DNA of 64,000 nt from Marivita sp051251565 (GCF_051251565.1 NZ_JBPOFB010000002.1:310001-374000), one strand, 5' to 3'. Numbered from the stretch's first letter, positions 25,931 through 34,812 are shown. The notes: a model not told the origin generated them from the sequence alone. Program-made: numbers and translations.

Positions 25931-27334
25931 ATGGCCCAGATCACCAACCACATGCCCACATCCGAATTGCAGGCGCTTGACGCCGCGCATCACATGCACC
26001 CGTTTACCCACGGGGCCGGGCTCGCCGACAAGGGCGCGCGGGTGATCACACGGGCCGATGGCGTGTGGCTCAATGACAGCGATGGCAACCGCATCCTTGA
26101 TGCGATGGCAGGGCTGTGGTGCGTGAATATCGGCTATGGCCGCACCGAATTGGCCCAAGTCGCCGCCCGCCAGATGCAGGAGCTTCCGTTCTACAATACG
26201 TTCTTCCAGACCACCCATGTGCCCGCGATTGCACTTTCGCAGAAACTCGCAAAACTCGCCCCCGATGGGTTCAATCAGGTGTTCTATGCCGGCTCTGGCT
26301 CAGAGGCGAATGACACCAACCTGCGCATGGTCCGCACCTATTGGCAGGAAAAGGGTCAGCCCGAGCGCAACATCGTAATCTCGCGTTGGAACGCCTATCA
26401 TGGCTCGTCTGTCGGGTCGGGGTCACTTGGCGGGATGAAGGGCATGCACATGCAGGGCGGCCTTCCGATCCCGAACATCCACCACATCGACCAGCCCGAT
26501 TGGTGGTCCGAAGGTGGCGACATGACGCCCGAGGACTTCGGCCTTGAACGCGCCCGCCAACTGGAAACCGCCATCCTCGAACTGGGCCAGGACCGCGTCG
26601 CGGCGTTTATCGCCGAACCCGTGCAGGGCGCAGGCGGCGTGATCATCCCGCCCGAGACCTACTGGCCCGAGATTCAGCGCATCGTCGACAAGTATGGCAT
26701 CCTTTTGATCGCGGACGAGGTGATCTGCGGCTTTGGGCGCACCGGCAACTGGTTCGGCAGCCAGACCATGAACATCCGCCCGCATATCATGACCATCGCC
26801 AAGGGCCTCAGCTCCGGCTACCAGCCCATCGGCGGGTCGATCATCTGTGACGAGGTGGCCGAGGTCATCAACAGCGTCGAATTCAACCACGGCTACACCT
26901 ATTCCGGCCACCCGGTCGCCTGCGCCGTGGCGCTCGAAAACCTGCGCATCCTCGACGAGGAAGGTATCGTCACCCGCGTCCGCGAGGAAACAGCGCCCTA
27001 TCTCAAGGAAAAGTTCGAATCGCTCACCGACCACCCGCTGGTGGGGGAGGCCAAGATCATCGGCATGATGGGCAGCATCGCCCTGACCCCCGACAAAGCC
27101 ACCCGCGCCAAGTTCGAGGCAGACACCGGCACCGTCGGCTTCATCTGCCGCGAACGCTGCTTCGCCAACAACCTCGTGATGCGCCACGTCGGCGACCGCA
27201 TGATCATCTCCCCCCCGCTGGTGATCACGAAAGACGAGATCGACATTCTGATCACCCGCGCCCGGCAGTCGCTGGACGAATGTCACGAGCGGTTGAAGGC
27301 AGAGGGCCTGATGAAGGCGCGCGTGACAGTCTAA
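25931..27334 (+). CDS. Class III omega-aminotransferase (putrescine/polyamine:pyruvate type)
   Basis: 467 residues, PLP-dependent. GSGSEANDTNLRM (phosphate/PLP contact), the DEVICGFGRTG aspartate and the PLP lysine in TIAKGLSSGY are all present. Close in pattern to SpuC-type enzymes that transaminate putrescine, cadaverine or spermidine with pyruvate. The neighbouring polyamine importer and regulator support this. Beta-alanine or other omega-amino acids cannot be excluded. Lies 63 bases after the GntR gene. Confidence 0.88.
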   Translation: MAQITNHMPTSELQALDAAHHMHPFTHGAGLADKGARVITRADGVWLNDSDGNRILDAMAGLWCVNIGYGRTELAQVAARQMQELPFYNTFFQTTHVPAIALSQKLAKLAPDGFNQVFYAGSGSEANDTNLRMVRTYWQEKGQPERNIVISRWNAYHGSSVGSGSLGGMKGMHMQGGLPIPNIHHIDQPDWWSEGGDMTPEDFGLERARQLETAILELGQDRVAAFIAEPVQGAGGVIIPPETYWPEIQRIVDKYGILLIADEVICGFGRTGNWFGSQTMNIRPHIMTIAKGLSSGYQPIGGSIICDEVAEVINSVEFNHGYTYSGHPVACAVALENLRILDEEGIVTRVREETAPYLKEKFESLTDHPLVGEAKIIGMMGSIALTPDKATRAKFEADTGTVGFICRERCFANNLVMRHVGDRMIISPPLVITKDEIDILITRARQSLDECHERLKAEGLMKARVTV

Positions 27335-27373
27335 CTGTCTTTCATCGCACCAGCGCGGAGCCGCCGCGCATCG

Positions 27374-27415
27374 GTCGTCTATTGGAGCGCCATTGGTCCG
27401 AGCCCAATAGACGAC
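27374..27415. repeat. 12-bp inverted repeat after the aminotransferase
   Basis: GTCGTCTATTGG (27374-27385) and CCAATAGACGAC (27404-27415) are perfect inverted arms with an 18-base loop. It sits between two convergent genes and may serve as a bidirectional terminator or be one of the palindromic elements common in this genome. Confidence 0.55.
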
Positions 27416-27494
27416 ACCGCCCCCCGGGCTGGCGATTTGGTTGGTGTAGGCGCATCGTTCGAATGACTGACGGACTTGGCAACCATAAAGCAAG

Positions 27495-27565
27495 CGTAGG
27501 GTGCGTGCTTGCACGCACCATTCTGTCGTCAAAATTAATCGGTGCGTGCAAGCACGCACCCTACG
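27495..27565. repeat. 25-bp perfect inverted repeat with self-complementary arms
   Basis: Arms 27495-27519 and 27541-27565 are perfect reverse complements (25 bp each) with a 21-base spacer. Each arm begins or ends with CGTAGGG / CCCTACG and contains the palindrome GGTGCGTGC-TT-GCACGCACC. A single, slightly diverged arm is at 45900. No gene is present between 27335 and 27590. Confidence 0.75.
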
Positions 27566-27590
27566 ATATCACCGTTCTGGGGATTAACCC

Positions 27591-28361
27591 CTAACCCTTC
27601 CCCCCAACATGCTCCAGCCTCTGCCGGGCGACTGCCTCGTGCGCCTCGGCCTTGCGGTTGTCCGCCAGACAGGTCTCCACATACGACAGATGATCCACCA
27701 CCGCCTGCCGGGCGCCCTCGGGGTCGCGTGCTTGCAAGGCCTCAACAATCGCCCGGTGTTGATCCAGCAGCGCGCCCCGCGTGGTCTTTTGGCGGAACAT
27801 GATCTGCCGGTTGTAGAACACCCCTTCGCGCAGCAATTGGTACATCGACCGCATCATGTGGAGCATGATGACGTTGTGGCTGGCCTCGATGATCGACAGG
27901 TGAAACTCCGCATCCAGCGCCGCTTCGTCGGCCGGGCTGCGCTTGGCGTGGGCCGCTTCCATGCGGGCGAACACCGCGCCGATCACCGCGAGATCCGTGT
28001 CCGACGCCAACCGCGCCGCGCGTTCCGCCGCCAGCCCTTCCATGTCGCGGCGGAAGGACAGGTAGTCGAACACCGCTTCGTCGTGGTTGGCAAACAGCTG
28101 GATCAACGCGTCCGAAAACGCCGACCCCAGAACTTCGGTCACATATACCCCGGCCCCGGCACGGCTGGTCAGCAACCCGCGCTCAGACAGGTCCGCGATG
28201 GATTCGCGCAGCGACGGGCGCGACACCTCAAGCCGCTCGGACAATTCCCGCTCGGATGGCAGACGTTCGCCGGGCCGCAGGATACCCCGCAGGATCAATT
28301 GCTCGATCTGGCGTGTGACGGCCGTTGACAGTTTCTCGGGCGTGACGGGTTGGAAGGGCAT
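27591..28361 (-). CDS. FadR/GntR-family transcriptional regulator
   Basis: 256 residues. Winged helix at ~10-80 (LILRGILRPGERLPSERELSERLEVSRPSLRESIADL) and an FCD domain with conserved Asp/His positions (DAEFHLSIIEASHN, DQHRAIVEAL, DHLSYVE). It resembles PdhR/GlcC/LldR regulators of organic-acid use. The neighbouring aminotransferase is convergent and moaE is on the same strand downstream of nothing relevant, so the target is unclear. A palindromic operator candidate lies just upstream of its start. Confidence 0.88.
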   Translation of the reverse strand: MPFQPVTPEKLSTAVTRQIEQLILRGILRPGERLPSERELSERLEVSRPSLRESIADLSERGLLTSRAGAGVYVTEVLGSAFSDALIQLFANHDEAVFDYLSFRRDMEGLAAERAARLASDTDLAVIGAVFARMEAAHAKRSPADEAALDAEFHLSIIEASHNVIMLHMMRSMYQLLREGVFYNRQIMFRQKTTRGALLDQHRAIVEALQARDPEGARQAVVDHLSYVETCLADNRKAEAHEAVARQRLEHVGGKG

Positions 28362-28384
28362 GATGCTCGCAACAGCTAAGGATT

Positions 28385-28401
28385 GGTCAAATTATATGAC
28401 C
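28385..28401. promoter_or_regulatory. Candidate autoregulatory operator of the FadR-type gene
   Basis: GGTCA-AATTATA-TGACC, an inverted repeat 23 bases upstream of the start codon. FadR-subfamily regulators typically bind TGGT-N-ACCA type palindromes, and the site would overlap the promoter. Confidence 0.5.
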
Positions 28402-28420
28402 GATCCGGGGGTGTTACAAG

Positions 28421-28867
28421 CTACCACCGTCGCAGTGCGTCCTCGTCTGCATCCTTGGCGGCAACCCAACCGGTCTCGCCGGTTTGGGCATGTTCTTTCT
28501 TCCAGAAGGGCGCGCGGGATTTGAGGTAGTCCATCAGGTACTCCGCCGCTTCGAACGCGTCCTTGCGATGGGGGGCGGCTGTGGCGACCATCATGATCTT
28601 CTCGCCCGGCTCCATCCGCCCAAAACGGTGGATCACCAGCGCGTCGCCCAGCGACCAGCGGGTCACGGCCTCGGCTGCAATCGACTCCAGCGCTTTTTGG
28701 GTCATGCCGGGGTAGTGTTCGATCTCCATCGCATCAAGACCCCCACCGCCAAAGTCGCGCACCACACCTGTGAAAGTGACAATCGCGCCCATGTCGTGCC
28801 GGCCATTGGCGAAGGCCTCGGCCTCTGCGCCGAAATCGAACGGCATGTCCTGAACAACGACCCGCAT
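28421..28867 (-). CDS. moaE: Molybdopterin synthase catalytic subunit
   Basis: 148 residues. With MoaD it converts precursor Z (cPMP) to molybdopterin. Conserved MoaE motifs: GAIVTFTGVVRD, IHRFGRMEPGE, HRKDAFEAAEYLMDYLKSRAPFWKKE, which includes the catalytic lysines. Its start shares one base with the moaD stop (TGATG), so they are translated in stoichiometric fashion. Confidence 0.95.
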   Translation of the reverse strand: MRVVVQDMPFDFGAEAEAFANGRHDMGAIVTFTGVVRDFGGGGLDAMEIEHYPGMTQKALESIAAEAVTRWSLGDALVIHRFGRMEPGEKIMMVATAAPHRKDAFEAAEYLMDYLKSRAPFWKKEHAQTGETGWVAAKDADEDALRRW

Positions 28868-29112
28868 CAGCCGCCCGTCATCGGCGGAAAGAACGCAACT
28901 TCGCGCGCGCCTTTGATTGACGCGTCAAAATCCGAAAGCTCCTGATCCACGGCAACGCGCAGCGCTGCCAGATCGGAAAACGCCAGATCATAGCGGTCTT
29001 CACGGGCGCGCAATTCCGTCACCAGATCGGCCACGGTTTCGGCCTCTGTTGTCACGGTCTCTTTCGGCAAGCCGATCCGTTCGCGGACCCATGCGAAATA
29101 CAACACATCCAT
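28867..29112 (-). CDS. moaD: Molybdopterin synthase sulfur-carrier subunit
   Basis: 81 residues, beta-grasp ubiquitin-like fold ending in the required Gly-Gly (PMTGG). The C-terminal glycine is made into a thiocarboxylate by MoeB-type enzymes and donates sulfur in MoaE. Four bases after pgsA stops, moaD begins, so pgsA, moaD and moaE are cotranscribed. No other moa genes in the window. Confidence 0.94.
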   Translation of the reverse strand: MDVLYFAWVRERIGLPKETVTTEAETVADLVTELRAREDRYDLAFSDLAALRVAVDQELSDFDASIKGAREVAFFPPMTGG

Positions 29113-29116
29113 CTGG

Positions 29117-29776
29117 TCAATCCTTCAAAAACGGCACCGCTTTGCGGAAGTAATCCCACCCGGTGATCAGTGTCAGAAACGCAGCTAGCCACAACAGAAG
29201 CAACCCGATATTGCCAGCCCACGCCATTCCGGCCTCTTTCCACCACAACCCGTGCAGGTCTTCAATCTCGCCCGCCATGATGCCCGCAAAAATATCGGGG
29301 TTCATGCCAATGACCGAGATGCCAAGATAATGTTCAAACACGCCTTGGGCAAAAAGCACCGCAATCGCAACCATTTGTAACGTGGTTTTCCACTTGGCCA
29401 GCGGCGTCACCTTGAGCGTGCCCGCCGTATCCCCCAGAAACTCGCGCAGCCCCGACACGAACACTTCGCGGAACAGGATGAAGGTCGCGGGCAGCACCAG
29501 CCATGGCGACATCGACGAATAGCCCACGATCACCATCAGCGCGATCACCACCATCGCCTTGTCGGCAATCGGGTCCAGCATCGCGCCCAGCTTGCTTTCC
29601 TGCTTCCATGCGCGGGCCAGATAGCCGTCGAACCAATCGGTCACGGCGGCGGACACGAACAGGATCAGCGCGAACCAATCCGCAGCGGGCCGCGAGAAAT
29701 AAAGAAACATCAGCGCCACACCCGGCGCAGCAAGAAGGCGCAGGACAGTCAGGATATTTGGAACCGTCATCGTCAT
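29117..29776 (-). CDS. pgsA: CDP-diacylglycerol-glycerol-3-phosphate 3-phosphatidyltransferase
   Basis: 219 residues, inner-membrane enzyme that makes phosphatidylglycerophosphate. The CDP-alcohol phosphotransferase motif D-G-x2-A-R-x8-G-x3-D-x3-D is visible as TDWFDGYLARAWKQESKLGAMLDPIADK. About five to six transmembrane helices. First of the pgsA-moaD-moaE operon. The neighbouring META gene diverges. Confidence 0.94.
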   Translation of the reverse strand: MTMTVPNILTVLRLLAAPGVALMFLYFSRPAADWFALILFVSAAVTDWFDGYLARAWKQESKLGAMLDPIADKAMVVIALMVIVGYSSMSPWLVLPATFILFREVFVSGLREFLGDTAGTLKVTPLAKWKTTLQMVAIAVLFAQGVFEHYLGISVIGMNPDIFAGIMAGEIEDLHGLWWKEAGMAWAGNIGLLLLWLAAFLTLITGWDYFRKAVPFLKD

Positions 29777-29862
29777 GCTCTTTACCTATCGCGGCTTAGG
29801 GAAACTGAAAAGGCGGCGTTTTGGTTGTTTTGCAAACTTCGATCAGGCACCGTGTCAGGACC

Positions 29863-30267
29863 ATGAGATCACTCGTCTTGCCTTGCCTCTTTTTTGTTGC
29901 GGCCTGCATGCCCGAAGACCCTGTTGCGCCAGACAGGGTGACAGGCGGCGTCTGGGCGGTAGAGAGCTTGGACGGGGTCGCGTTGGATGCGCAGGCTTGG
30001 ATAAAGATTGGTTCGGACGGCACGGTCACGGGGCAAGCACCCTGTAATCGCTTTTCCACCACCCAGACAGCGCCTTTGCCGGATATCGGCTTTGGTCCCA
30101 TCCTTGCAACGCGGATGGCCTGCCCGGATCTGGACCGGGAAACGGCGTTTCTGGCCGCGTTGAGGCAGGTGACTTCGGGCGCGGTGTCGGGGGATGTGCT
30201 GACCCTGTTTATCGCCCAAGACGGGGCTTTGGTGTTCAACCGGGTGCCGGAGGGCGCGGGCGGCTAA
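29863..30267 (+). CDS. META-domain (HslJ-like) lipoprotein
   Basis: 134 residues. Lipobox LFFVAAC at ~residues 8-14 (Cys14). Mature domain has GGVWAVESLDG, CNRFSTTQTAPLPDIGFGPILATRMACPD, the META/HslJ pattern seen in heat-inducible E. coli HslJ. The ATG at 29863 is chosen so the signal peptide is correct; an earlier in-frame start adds 14 non-signal residues. Its 3' end overlaps the convergent recO gene by 32 bases. Confidence 0.8.
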   Translation: MRSLVLPCLFFVAACMPEDPVAPDRVTGGVWAVESLDGVALDAQAWIKIGSDGTVTGQAPCNRFSTTQTAPLPDIGFGPILATRMACPDLDRETAFLAALRQVTSGAVSGDVLTLFIAQDGALVFNRVPEGAGG

Positions 30268-30976
30268 GAATGTCCAAATACCGCGCCCGCGCTTGGGGCA
30301 GGGGTTTGCCGATCTGCACTGCGGCCAGTTTGGTTTCCAGAAAATACCCCGTGGTCCCCAAACCTGCGGCAATCTCGATATCCGTCAGCGTGCCTTCCCC
30401 TTTTAGCGCGTCTGGCAAAGGCAGCATCCGGTCCGCCCACTCCCCCGCGCCTTGGGCGGATACCGCCCGCCCGGACTTGGGCGAGATATAGACCAATCCC
30501 TCTGTCGCGCCCGTCACCGCGCAACAGCTCAGATCAAGACCGTATCCAAGATCGTCCAAAAGCGCCGTTTCCCAGCGCAGATAGGCCAGCGGCCACAGCT
30601 CGGTTTCGGCCAGCAGGTCCAGCAAGTTCTGGGTCTGTCGATACAGTGCAGGATGCGGTTCGCGCTCTGGTAGCACGAACGCCAAAAGCGCCAAAGCCGC
30701 GTTCAATCCGGCCAGCGTCAGGCGGTTTTGCATCGCAATTGCCGCCCGAGAGCGTTGCAGCTCCACGGTAAAGCTGCCCAGATGGTCCTCAAGCCGCGCG
30801 CGCCATGCCAGATCAAGCTGTGCACCGGGCTGAAGGATCGGGGCCACCCTGCGCGACGCGCCACCGCGCACCACACCGGCATGACGGCCACGGTCGGGCG
30901 TGAACACGTCAATGATCATCGAACTTTCGCCGTGTCTGCGGCTGCTGAGAAGGATACCTGTGTCACGCCAATCCAT
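30236..30976 (-). CDS. recO: DNA repair protein RecO
   Basis: 246 residues. RecO loads RecA on SSB-coated single strands in the RecFOR pathway. N-terminal OB fold (GILLSSRRHGESSMIIDVFT, HAGVVRGGASRR) and a helical C-terminal half. The zinc-Cys cluster of some RecO proteins is absent, as in many alphaproteobacteria. End of the lepB-rnc-era-recO transcript. Confidence 0.92.
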   Translation of the reverse strand: MDWRDTGILLSSRRHGESSMIIDVFTPDRGRHAGVVRGGASRRVAPILQPGAQLDLAWRARLEDHLGSFTVELQRSRAAIAMQNRLTLAGLNAALALLAFVLPEREPHPALYRQTQNLLDLLAETELWPLAYLRWETALLDDLGYGLDLSCCAVTGATEGLVYISPKSGRAVSAQGAGEWADRMLPLPDALKGEGTLTDIEIAAGLGTTGYFLETKLAAVQIGKPLPQARARYLDILSRPRPPAPG

Positions 30977-30985
30977 AAGGCGATG

Positions 30986-31324
30986 TTAGCCCGACAGCCC
31001 GTCTTCATCCAGAAGATGCCGCCCGTCCCGGTCCTCGACCTCGATCACCCACAGGTCGCTGTCAAAACTGCGTTGCCTGGCGATGCTGGCATCCACATCC
31101 GTCTCTGGCCCTTCGGCCAACACCTGCCATGTGCGGTCGCCGGTCATCAGATCGAATTGCCGCACAAAGGCACGGGCCTGACCGTTCAACGTATTGAGCT
31201 TGATCAGAACAGCGCCCGCAGTATCGTCACCATGGGCGGTGACAAAGGCCGGGATGTTGTAAAGCGACAGACGGCGCAGATAGGCCTGCACCCAGAACCC
31301 GCTGGCCAGTCGGGCCTCAACCAT
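30986..31324 (-). CDS. DUF1491 family protein
   Basis: 112 residues, no signal or membrane segment. LASGFWVQAYLRRL, then the conserved HGDDTAGAVLIKLNTL and the end region DSDLWVIEVEDRDGRHLLDE match DUF1491, an alphaproteobacterial protein of unknown function nearly always found between era and recO. Its start overlaps the era stop by 8 bases, so it is coupled to era translation. Confidence 0.85.
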   Translation of the reverse strand: MVEARLASGFWVQAYLRRLSLYNIPAFVTAHGDDTAGAVLIKLNTLNGQARAFVRQFDLMTGDRTWQVLAEGPETDVDASIARQRSFDSDLWVIEVEDRDGRHLLDEDGLSG

Positions 31325-32225
31325 TGCCGTCCTTGAAATTCAGACCCATCTCGGAATAACGCTCGGCCTCGTCCAGCCATTTTTCGCGCACCTTCACCTG
31401 CATGAACAGGTGGATTCGACGGCCAAGAAATTCTTCCAGCTCTTCGCGCGCGGCCTTGCTGATGGCCTTGATCGTCTCGCCCTTGTTGCCAAGAACGATG
31501 CCTTTGTGCCCGTCGCGGATCACATAGATGATTTGGTCAATCCGCGCTGATCCGTCGTCGCGTTCTTCCCAGCTCTCGGTTTCGACCGTCAATTGGTAGG
31601 GCAATTCCTGATGCAGGCGCAGGGTCAGTTTTTCGCGGGTCATTTCCGCCGCGATCATCCGCAAGGGCAGATCCGCGATCTGGTCCTCGGGATACAGCCA
31701 TGGGCTTTCGGGCAGCTCTGCGGCAAGCCATGCGCGCAACGCTTTGACGCCATGTCCCTTTTCCGCTGAAATCAGGAATGTCTCGGTAAAAGGGAACTTT
31801 TCGTTCATCTCTTGCGTCAGCGCCAAAAGGCGTGGTGCCTCGACGCGGTCAATCTTGTTGATGGCCAGTGCGACAGGGCGCTTGCCTACCACCTCGCCCA
31901 AATTCTCAAGGATCGCCTCGACGCCTTCGGTGATCCCGCGATGCGCCTCAATGAGCAGCACCACGATATCGGCATCAGATGCCCCCGACCATGCGGCGGC
32001 CACCATGGCGCGGTCCAGACGGCGGCGCGGCTTGAACAGGCCCGGTGTGTCCACCAGAACGATCTGCGCGTCGCCTTCCATGGCCACACCGCGAATGCGC
32101 GCGCGGGTGGTCTGTACCTTGTGGGTGACGATGGACACTTTCGCGCCCACCATTTGGTTGGTCAGCGTGGATTTGCCCGCATTGGGCTCTCCGATCAAAG
32201 CGACGAAACCGGCGCGCGTGGTCAT
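31317..32225 (-). CDS. era: GTPase Era
   Basis: 302 residues from the ATG at 32225. Essential GTPase for 16S rRNA/30S maturation. G1 GEPNAGKST, G3 DTPGL, G4 NKID are intact, and the C-terminal KH domain has GHKGIVLGNKGETIKAIS for RNA 3' end binding. A frame continues upstream past position 32237 (another ATG), but the family begins at the chosen site. Normal length. Confidence 0.95.
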   Translation of the reverse strand: MTTRAGFVALIGEPNAGKSTLTNQMVGAKVSIVTHKVQTTRARIRGVAMEGDAQIVLVDTPGLFKPRRRLDRAMVAAAWSGASDADIVVLLIEAHRGITEGVEAILENLGEVVGKRPVALAINKIDRVEAPRLLALTQEMNEKFPFTETFLISAEKGHGVKALRAWLAAELPESPWLYPEDQIADLPLRMIAAEMTREKLTLRLHQELPYQLTVETESWEERDDGSARIDQIIYVIRDGHKGIVLGNKGETIKAISKAAREELEEFLGRRIHLFMQVKVREKWLDEAERYSEMGLNFKDGNG

Positions 32226-32253
32226 AGGTCCATCCATATCCAGAAGTCCGGCG

Positions 32254-33153
32254 TCATACGCGAGATCGCGGCACAGAACCAGCCCCGACTTTGCGCCCGC
32301 TGCGCACAAGAGTGTAGACGCCGCTGCCGACAATCAAGGCCGCTCCGATCAGGGTCATCGCATCGGGGCGTTCGCCAAAGATGAAATAGGCAAACACCAG
32401 CGCGATCAAAAGGCGCGAATACCGGAACGGGGCCACAACCGACACTTCGCCTGTGCGCATCGCCTTGGTCAGCGCGCTATACCCCACCAACCCGGCCAAT
32501 CCGGTGCCCATCAACAAGGTCAGCGCGGGCAGGCTTGGTGCGGCCAGCGGGGCTTCCTCGAACAGGGTGATCACCACACCGGCGATAAATACCATCACAA
32601 AGCCCAGAATGCCCAGTTGCGTTGCCGACACCTCGGGGGGGCTGGCGCGGGTCATGAGATCGCGGCCTGCAAAGCCAATCATGCCCAACACCGCGAAGAT
32701 CGCCGTCGCGTCAAAGCCCGAAGGCGTGGGGCGCAGGATCAGCAGAACGCCGAAAAACCCGACCCCCATCGCCACCCACCGGCGCAAGCCGACCTGTTCC
32801 TTGAGAACAAGCACCGCACCCAGCGTCACCACCAAAGGCGCGGCCTGCAAGATCGCTGATGTGGTCGACAGCGGCGCAAAGGCGAGGCTCAGTGCAAAGA
32901 ACAGGCGTCCGAGGATCTCAAACGCCGACCGGATCAAAAGGGGCCCTTCGATGTAGGCGTGGCTGACCAGCTTTTCGCGGGACCAAAGCGCGTAGAGCAC
33001 GAAAAACCCGGTGCCAAACACCCCAAAAAGCATCGTGCCAACACCTGCCGACACATCGCCCGTGCCCGTGGCCGCTTTGAAAAACGCGTCCTCTATGGCG
33101 AAACCCAGCATGGCCAAAACCATGAACAGGCTGCCTCGAAGGTTATCGCTCAA
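32254..33153 (-). CDS. DMT-superfamily transporter (EamA) inserted between rnc and era
   Basis: 299 residues, about ten transmembrane helices as two EamA halves. Substrate unknown. It overlaps the rnc stop by 4 bases (ATGA) and lies between rnc and era, which are usually adjacent in relatives; it is therefore cotranscribed with ribosome-biogenesis genes. Distinct from the EamA gene at 12138 (only the fold pattern is shared). Confidence 0.85.
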   Translation of the reverse strand: MSDNLRGSLFMVLAMLGFAIEDAFFKAATGTGDVSAGVGTMLFGVFGTGFFVLYALWSREKLVSHAYIEGPLLIRSAFEILGRLFFALSLAFAPLSTTSAILQAAPLVVTLGAVLVLKEQVGLRRWVAMGVGFFGVLLILRPTPSGFDATAIFAVLGMIGFAGRDLMTRASPPEVSATQLGILGFVMVFIAGVVITLFEEAPLAAPSLPALTLLMGTGLAGLVGYSALTKAMRTGEVSVVAPFRYSRLLIALVFAYFIFGERPDAMTLIGAALIVGSGVYTLVRSGRKVGAGSVPRSRV

Positions 33154-33839
33154 GGCTGGTCCGTTTCGACAAGCGCCAAAAGCGCCTTGGCCGCGGCCTG
33201 TTCGGCCTGCCGCTTGGACCCGGCGCGCGCTTCGGCGGATTGGCCATTGTCCAGCCGGGCACGGATCACAAAGTTCGGTGCATGGTCCGGCCCGTCGCGG
33301 GATGTCTCAATATAGGCGGGCGGCGGCATACCCCGCGCCTGCGCCCATTCCTGCAACGCGGTCTTGGCGTCGCGGGCGTCTTCCTTGACCGATCCGATGC
33401 GGTTGCCCCAAAGCCGCAGAACGATATCCCGCGCGGTGTCGAACCCGGCATCCAGGTAGACGGCGGCAATGACTGCTTCCATCGCGTCACCCAAAAGCGC
33501 CTGCTTGCGGCGGCCCCCCGACAGCATCTCGGAGCGCCCCAGTTTGAGAGCGTCCCCCAGATCAATCTCGCGGGCCACTTCGGCGCAGGTTTCCTTGCGC
33601 ACCAGCGCGTTGAACCGCGGCGCAAGCTGCCCTTCAGAGGCAGAGGTGTCTTCGGCCAAAAGCGCCTCGGACATGACAAGGCCAAGCACCCGGTCGCCCA
33701 GAAACTCAAGCCGCTGGTTGTCTTCGCGGTTGACGCCCGACCGCGATGAATGCGTGACCGCGCGCACGAGCAATTCGGGGCGTCTGAACCGATGCCCCAA
33801 ACGCGTGCTCAGCGCTTGCAGATCCGCCGCGAGCTTCAC
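33150..33839 (-). CDS. rnc: Ribonuclease III
   Basis: 229 residues from a GTG at 33839 that shares one base with the lepB stop (TAGTG). Double-strand RNase for rRNA and mRNA processing. NQRLEFLGDRVLGLVM holds the catalytic Glu/Asp set, DAMEAVIAAVYLDAG the second acidic cluster, and the last ~70 residues are a dsRNA-binding domain. An ATG 36 bases upstream is in frame but lies inside lepB and gives an N terminus unlike relatives, which begin with VKLAADLQAL-like sequence. Confidence 0.94.
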   Translation of the reverse strand: MKLAADLQALSTRLGHRFRRPELLVRAVTHSSRSGVNREDNQRLEFLGDRVLGLVMSEALLAEDTSASEGQLAPRFNALVRKETCAEVAREIDLGDALKLGRSEMLSGGRRKQALLGDAMEAVIAAVYLDAGFDTARDIVLRLWGNRIGSVKEDARDAKTALQEWAQARGMPPPAYIETSRDGPDHAPNFVIRARLDNGQSAEARAGSKRQAEQAAAKALLALVETDQP

Positions 33840-34675
33840 TACTCGACTTTCTCGAAAAAGCGGTCGCTGCGCCATGTCCAGAAAAACAGCATGGATGATC
33901 CCGCAGACGAGAACATCACCCGGTTTGCCTTGCCCACGAGGTTTTCGAACGGCACAAAGCCGACACCGCCCGCAACGCTTGGCACACGGCTGTCCGAGGA
34001 ATTGTCGCGGTTGTCGCCCATCATGAAATAATGGCCTTCGGGTACGGTATAGACCGGGGTATTGTCAGACCCCTGATTGCCGATGTTCAGGATCGAGTGG
34101 GTCGTGCCGTTGGGCAGCGTTTCAAGGAACCGTTCCTTGATGCATGTGCCTCCGGTGCCGACCGGCCCATTGGCACAGCGCGGGCGCAATCCCTGCGGAC
34201 CTTGCGGGGATGCGGTTTCTTCAAAGTCGGGCTGTTGCACCAGCTCAACCGGGTTGCCGTTGAGGTGGAGCACGCCGCGCACCATCTGCACTGTGTCGCC
34301 GGGCAGGCCAATCACGCGCTTGATGAAATCACGGCCCGACACAGGATGGCGGAACACCGCGACATCCCCGCGCTCGGGTTCCGATCCGAACAGGCGGGTG
34401 TTGTCGCCATCGGCCCAGCCGCACAGGTCTGTTGAATCAACGTTGATGCCGAATTGGGGCAGGTACAGCGATGGGCAGGACGAATAGGAATAGCCATAGG
34501 CCATCTTGTTCACGAACAGGAAATCCCCGATCAGCAACGTGTCCTTCATCGACCCCGACGGAATCCAGAATGGCTGAAAAAACAGCGTCCGAAAGACGCC
34601 TGCGATCAAAAGGGCATAGAGGATGGTTTTGATCGTCTCGACGATCCCGCCGCTTTTCTGGGGTTCAGACGCCAT
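33839..34675 (-). CDS. lepB: Signal peptidase I
   Basis: 278 residues, inner-membrane serine-lysine protease that removes signal peptides. One N-terminal membrane segment, the catalytic Ser42 in IPSGSMKDTL, and the general-base Lys in GRDFIKRVIGLPGD. The C-terminal box MGDNRDNSSDSR is conserved. Start of the rnc/era/recO run. The gap to acpS is ~140 bases. Confidence 0.95.
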   Translation of the reverse strand: MASEPQKSGGIVETIKTILYALLIAGVFRTLFFQPFWIPSGSMKDTLLIGDFLFVNKMAYGYSYSSCPSLYLPQFGINVDSTDLCGWADGDNTRLFGSEPERGDVAVFRHPVSGRDFIKRVIGLPGDTVQMVRGVLHLNGNPVELVQQPDFEETASPQGPQGLRPRCANGPVGTGGTCIKERFLETLPNGTTHSILNIGNQGSDNTPVYTVPEGHYFMMGDNRDNSSDSRVPSVAGGVGFVPFENLVGKANRVMFSSAGSSMLFFWTWRSDRFFEKVE

Positions 34676-34812
34676 TTTCCTGCCTTTTGCTCGACTGTCC
34701 CGCGCTACATGAGCGGGGGCGGCGCGGGTGTCAAGCCAAGCGCGCCCGCGCGTGTCGGGTCTGGTACGGGGCTGTGCAGACGGATTCCCAAGAACCGTGC
34801 TGAATCAACAAC

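Noticed and set aside
26423..27559. A 378-codon minus-strand frame opposite the aminotransferase
   Set aside because: Antisense of a well-supported PLP enzyme; composition is biased and it runs through the inverted repeat at 27495.
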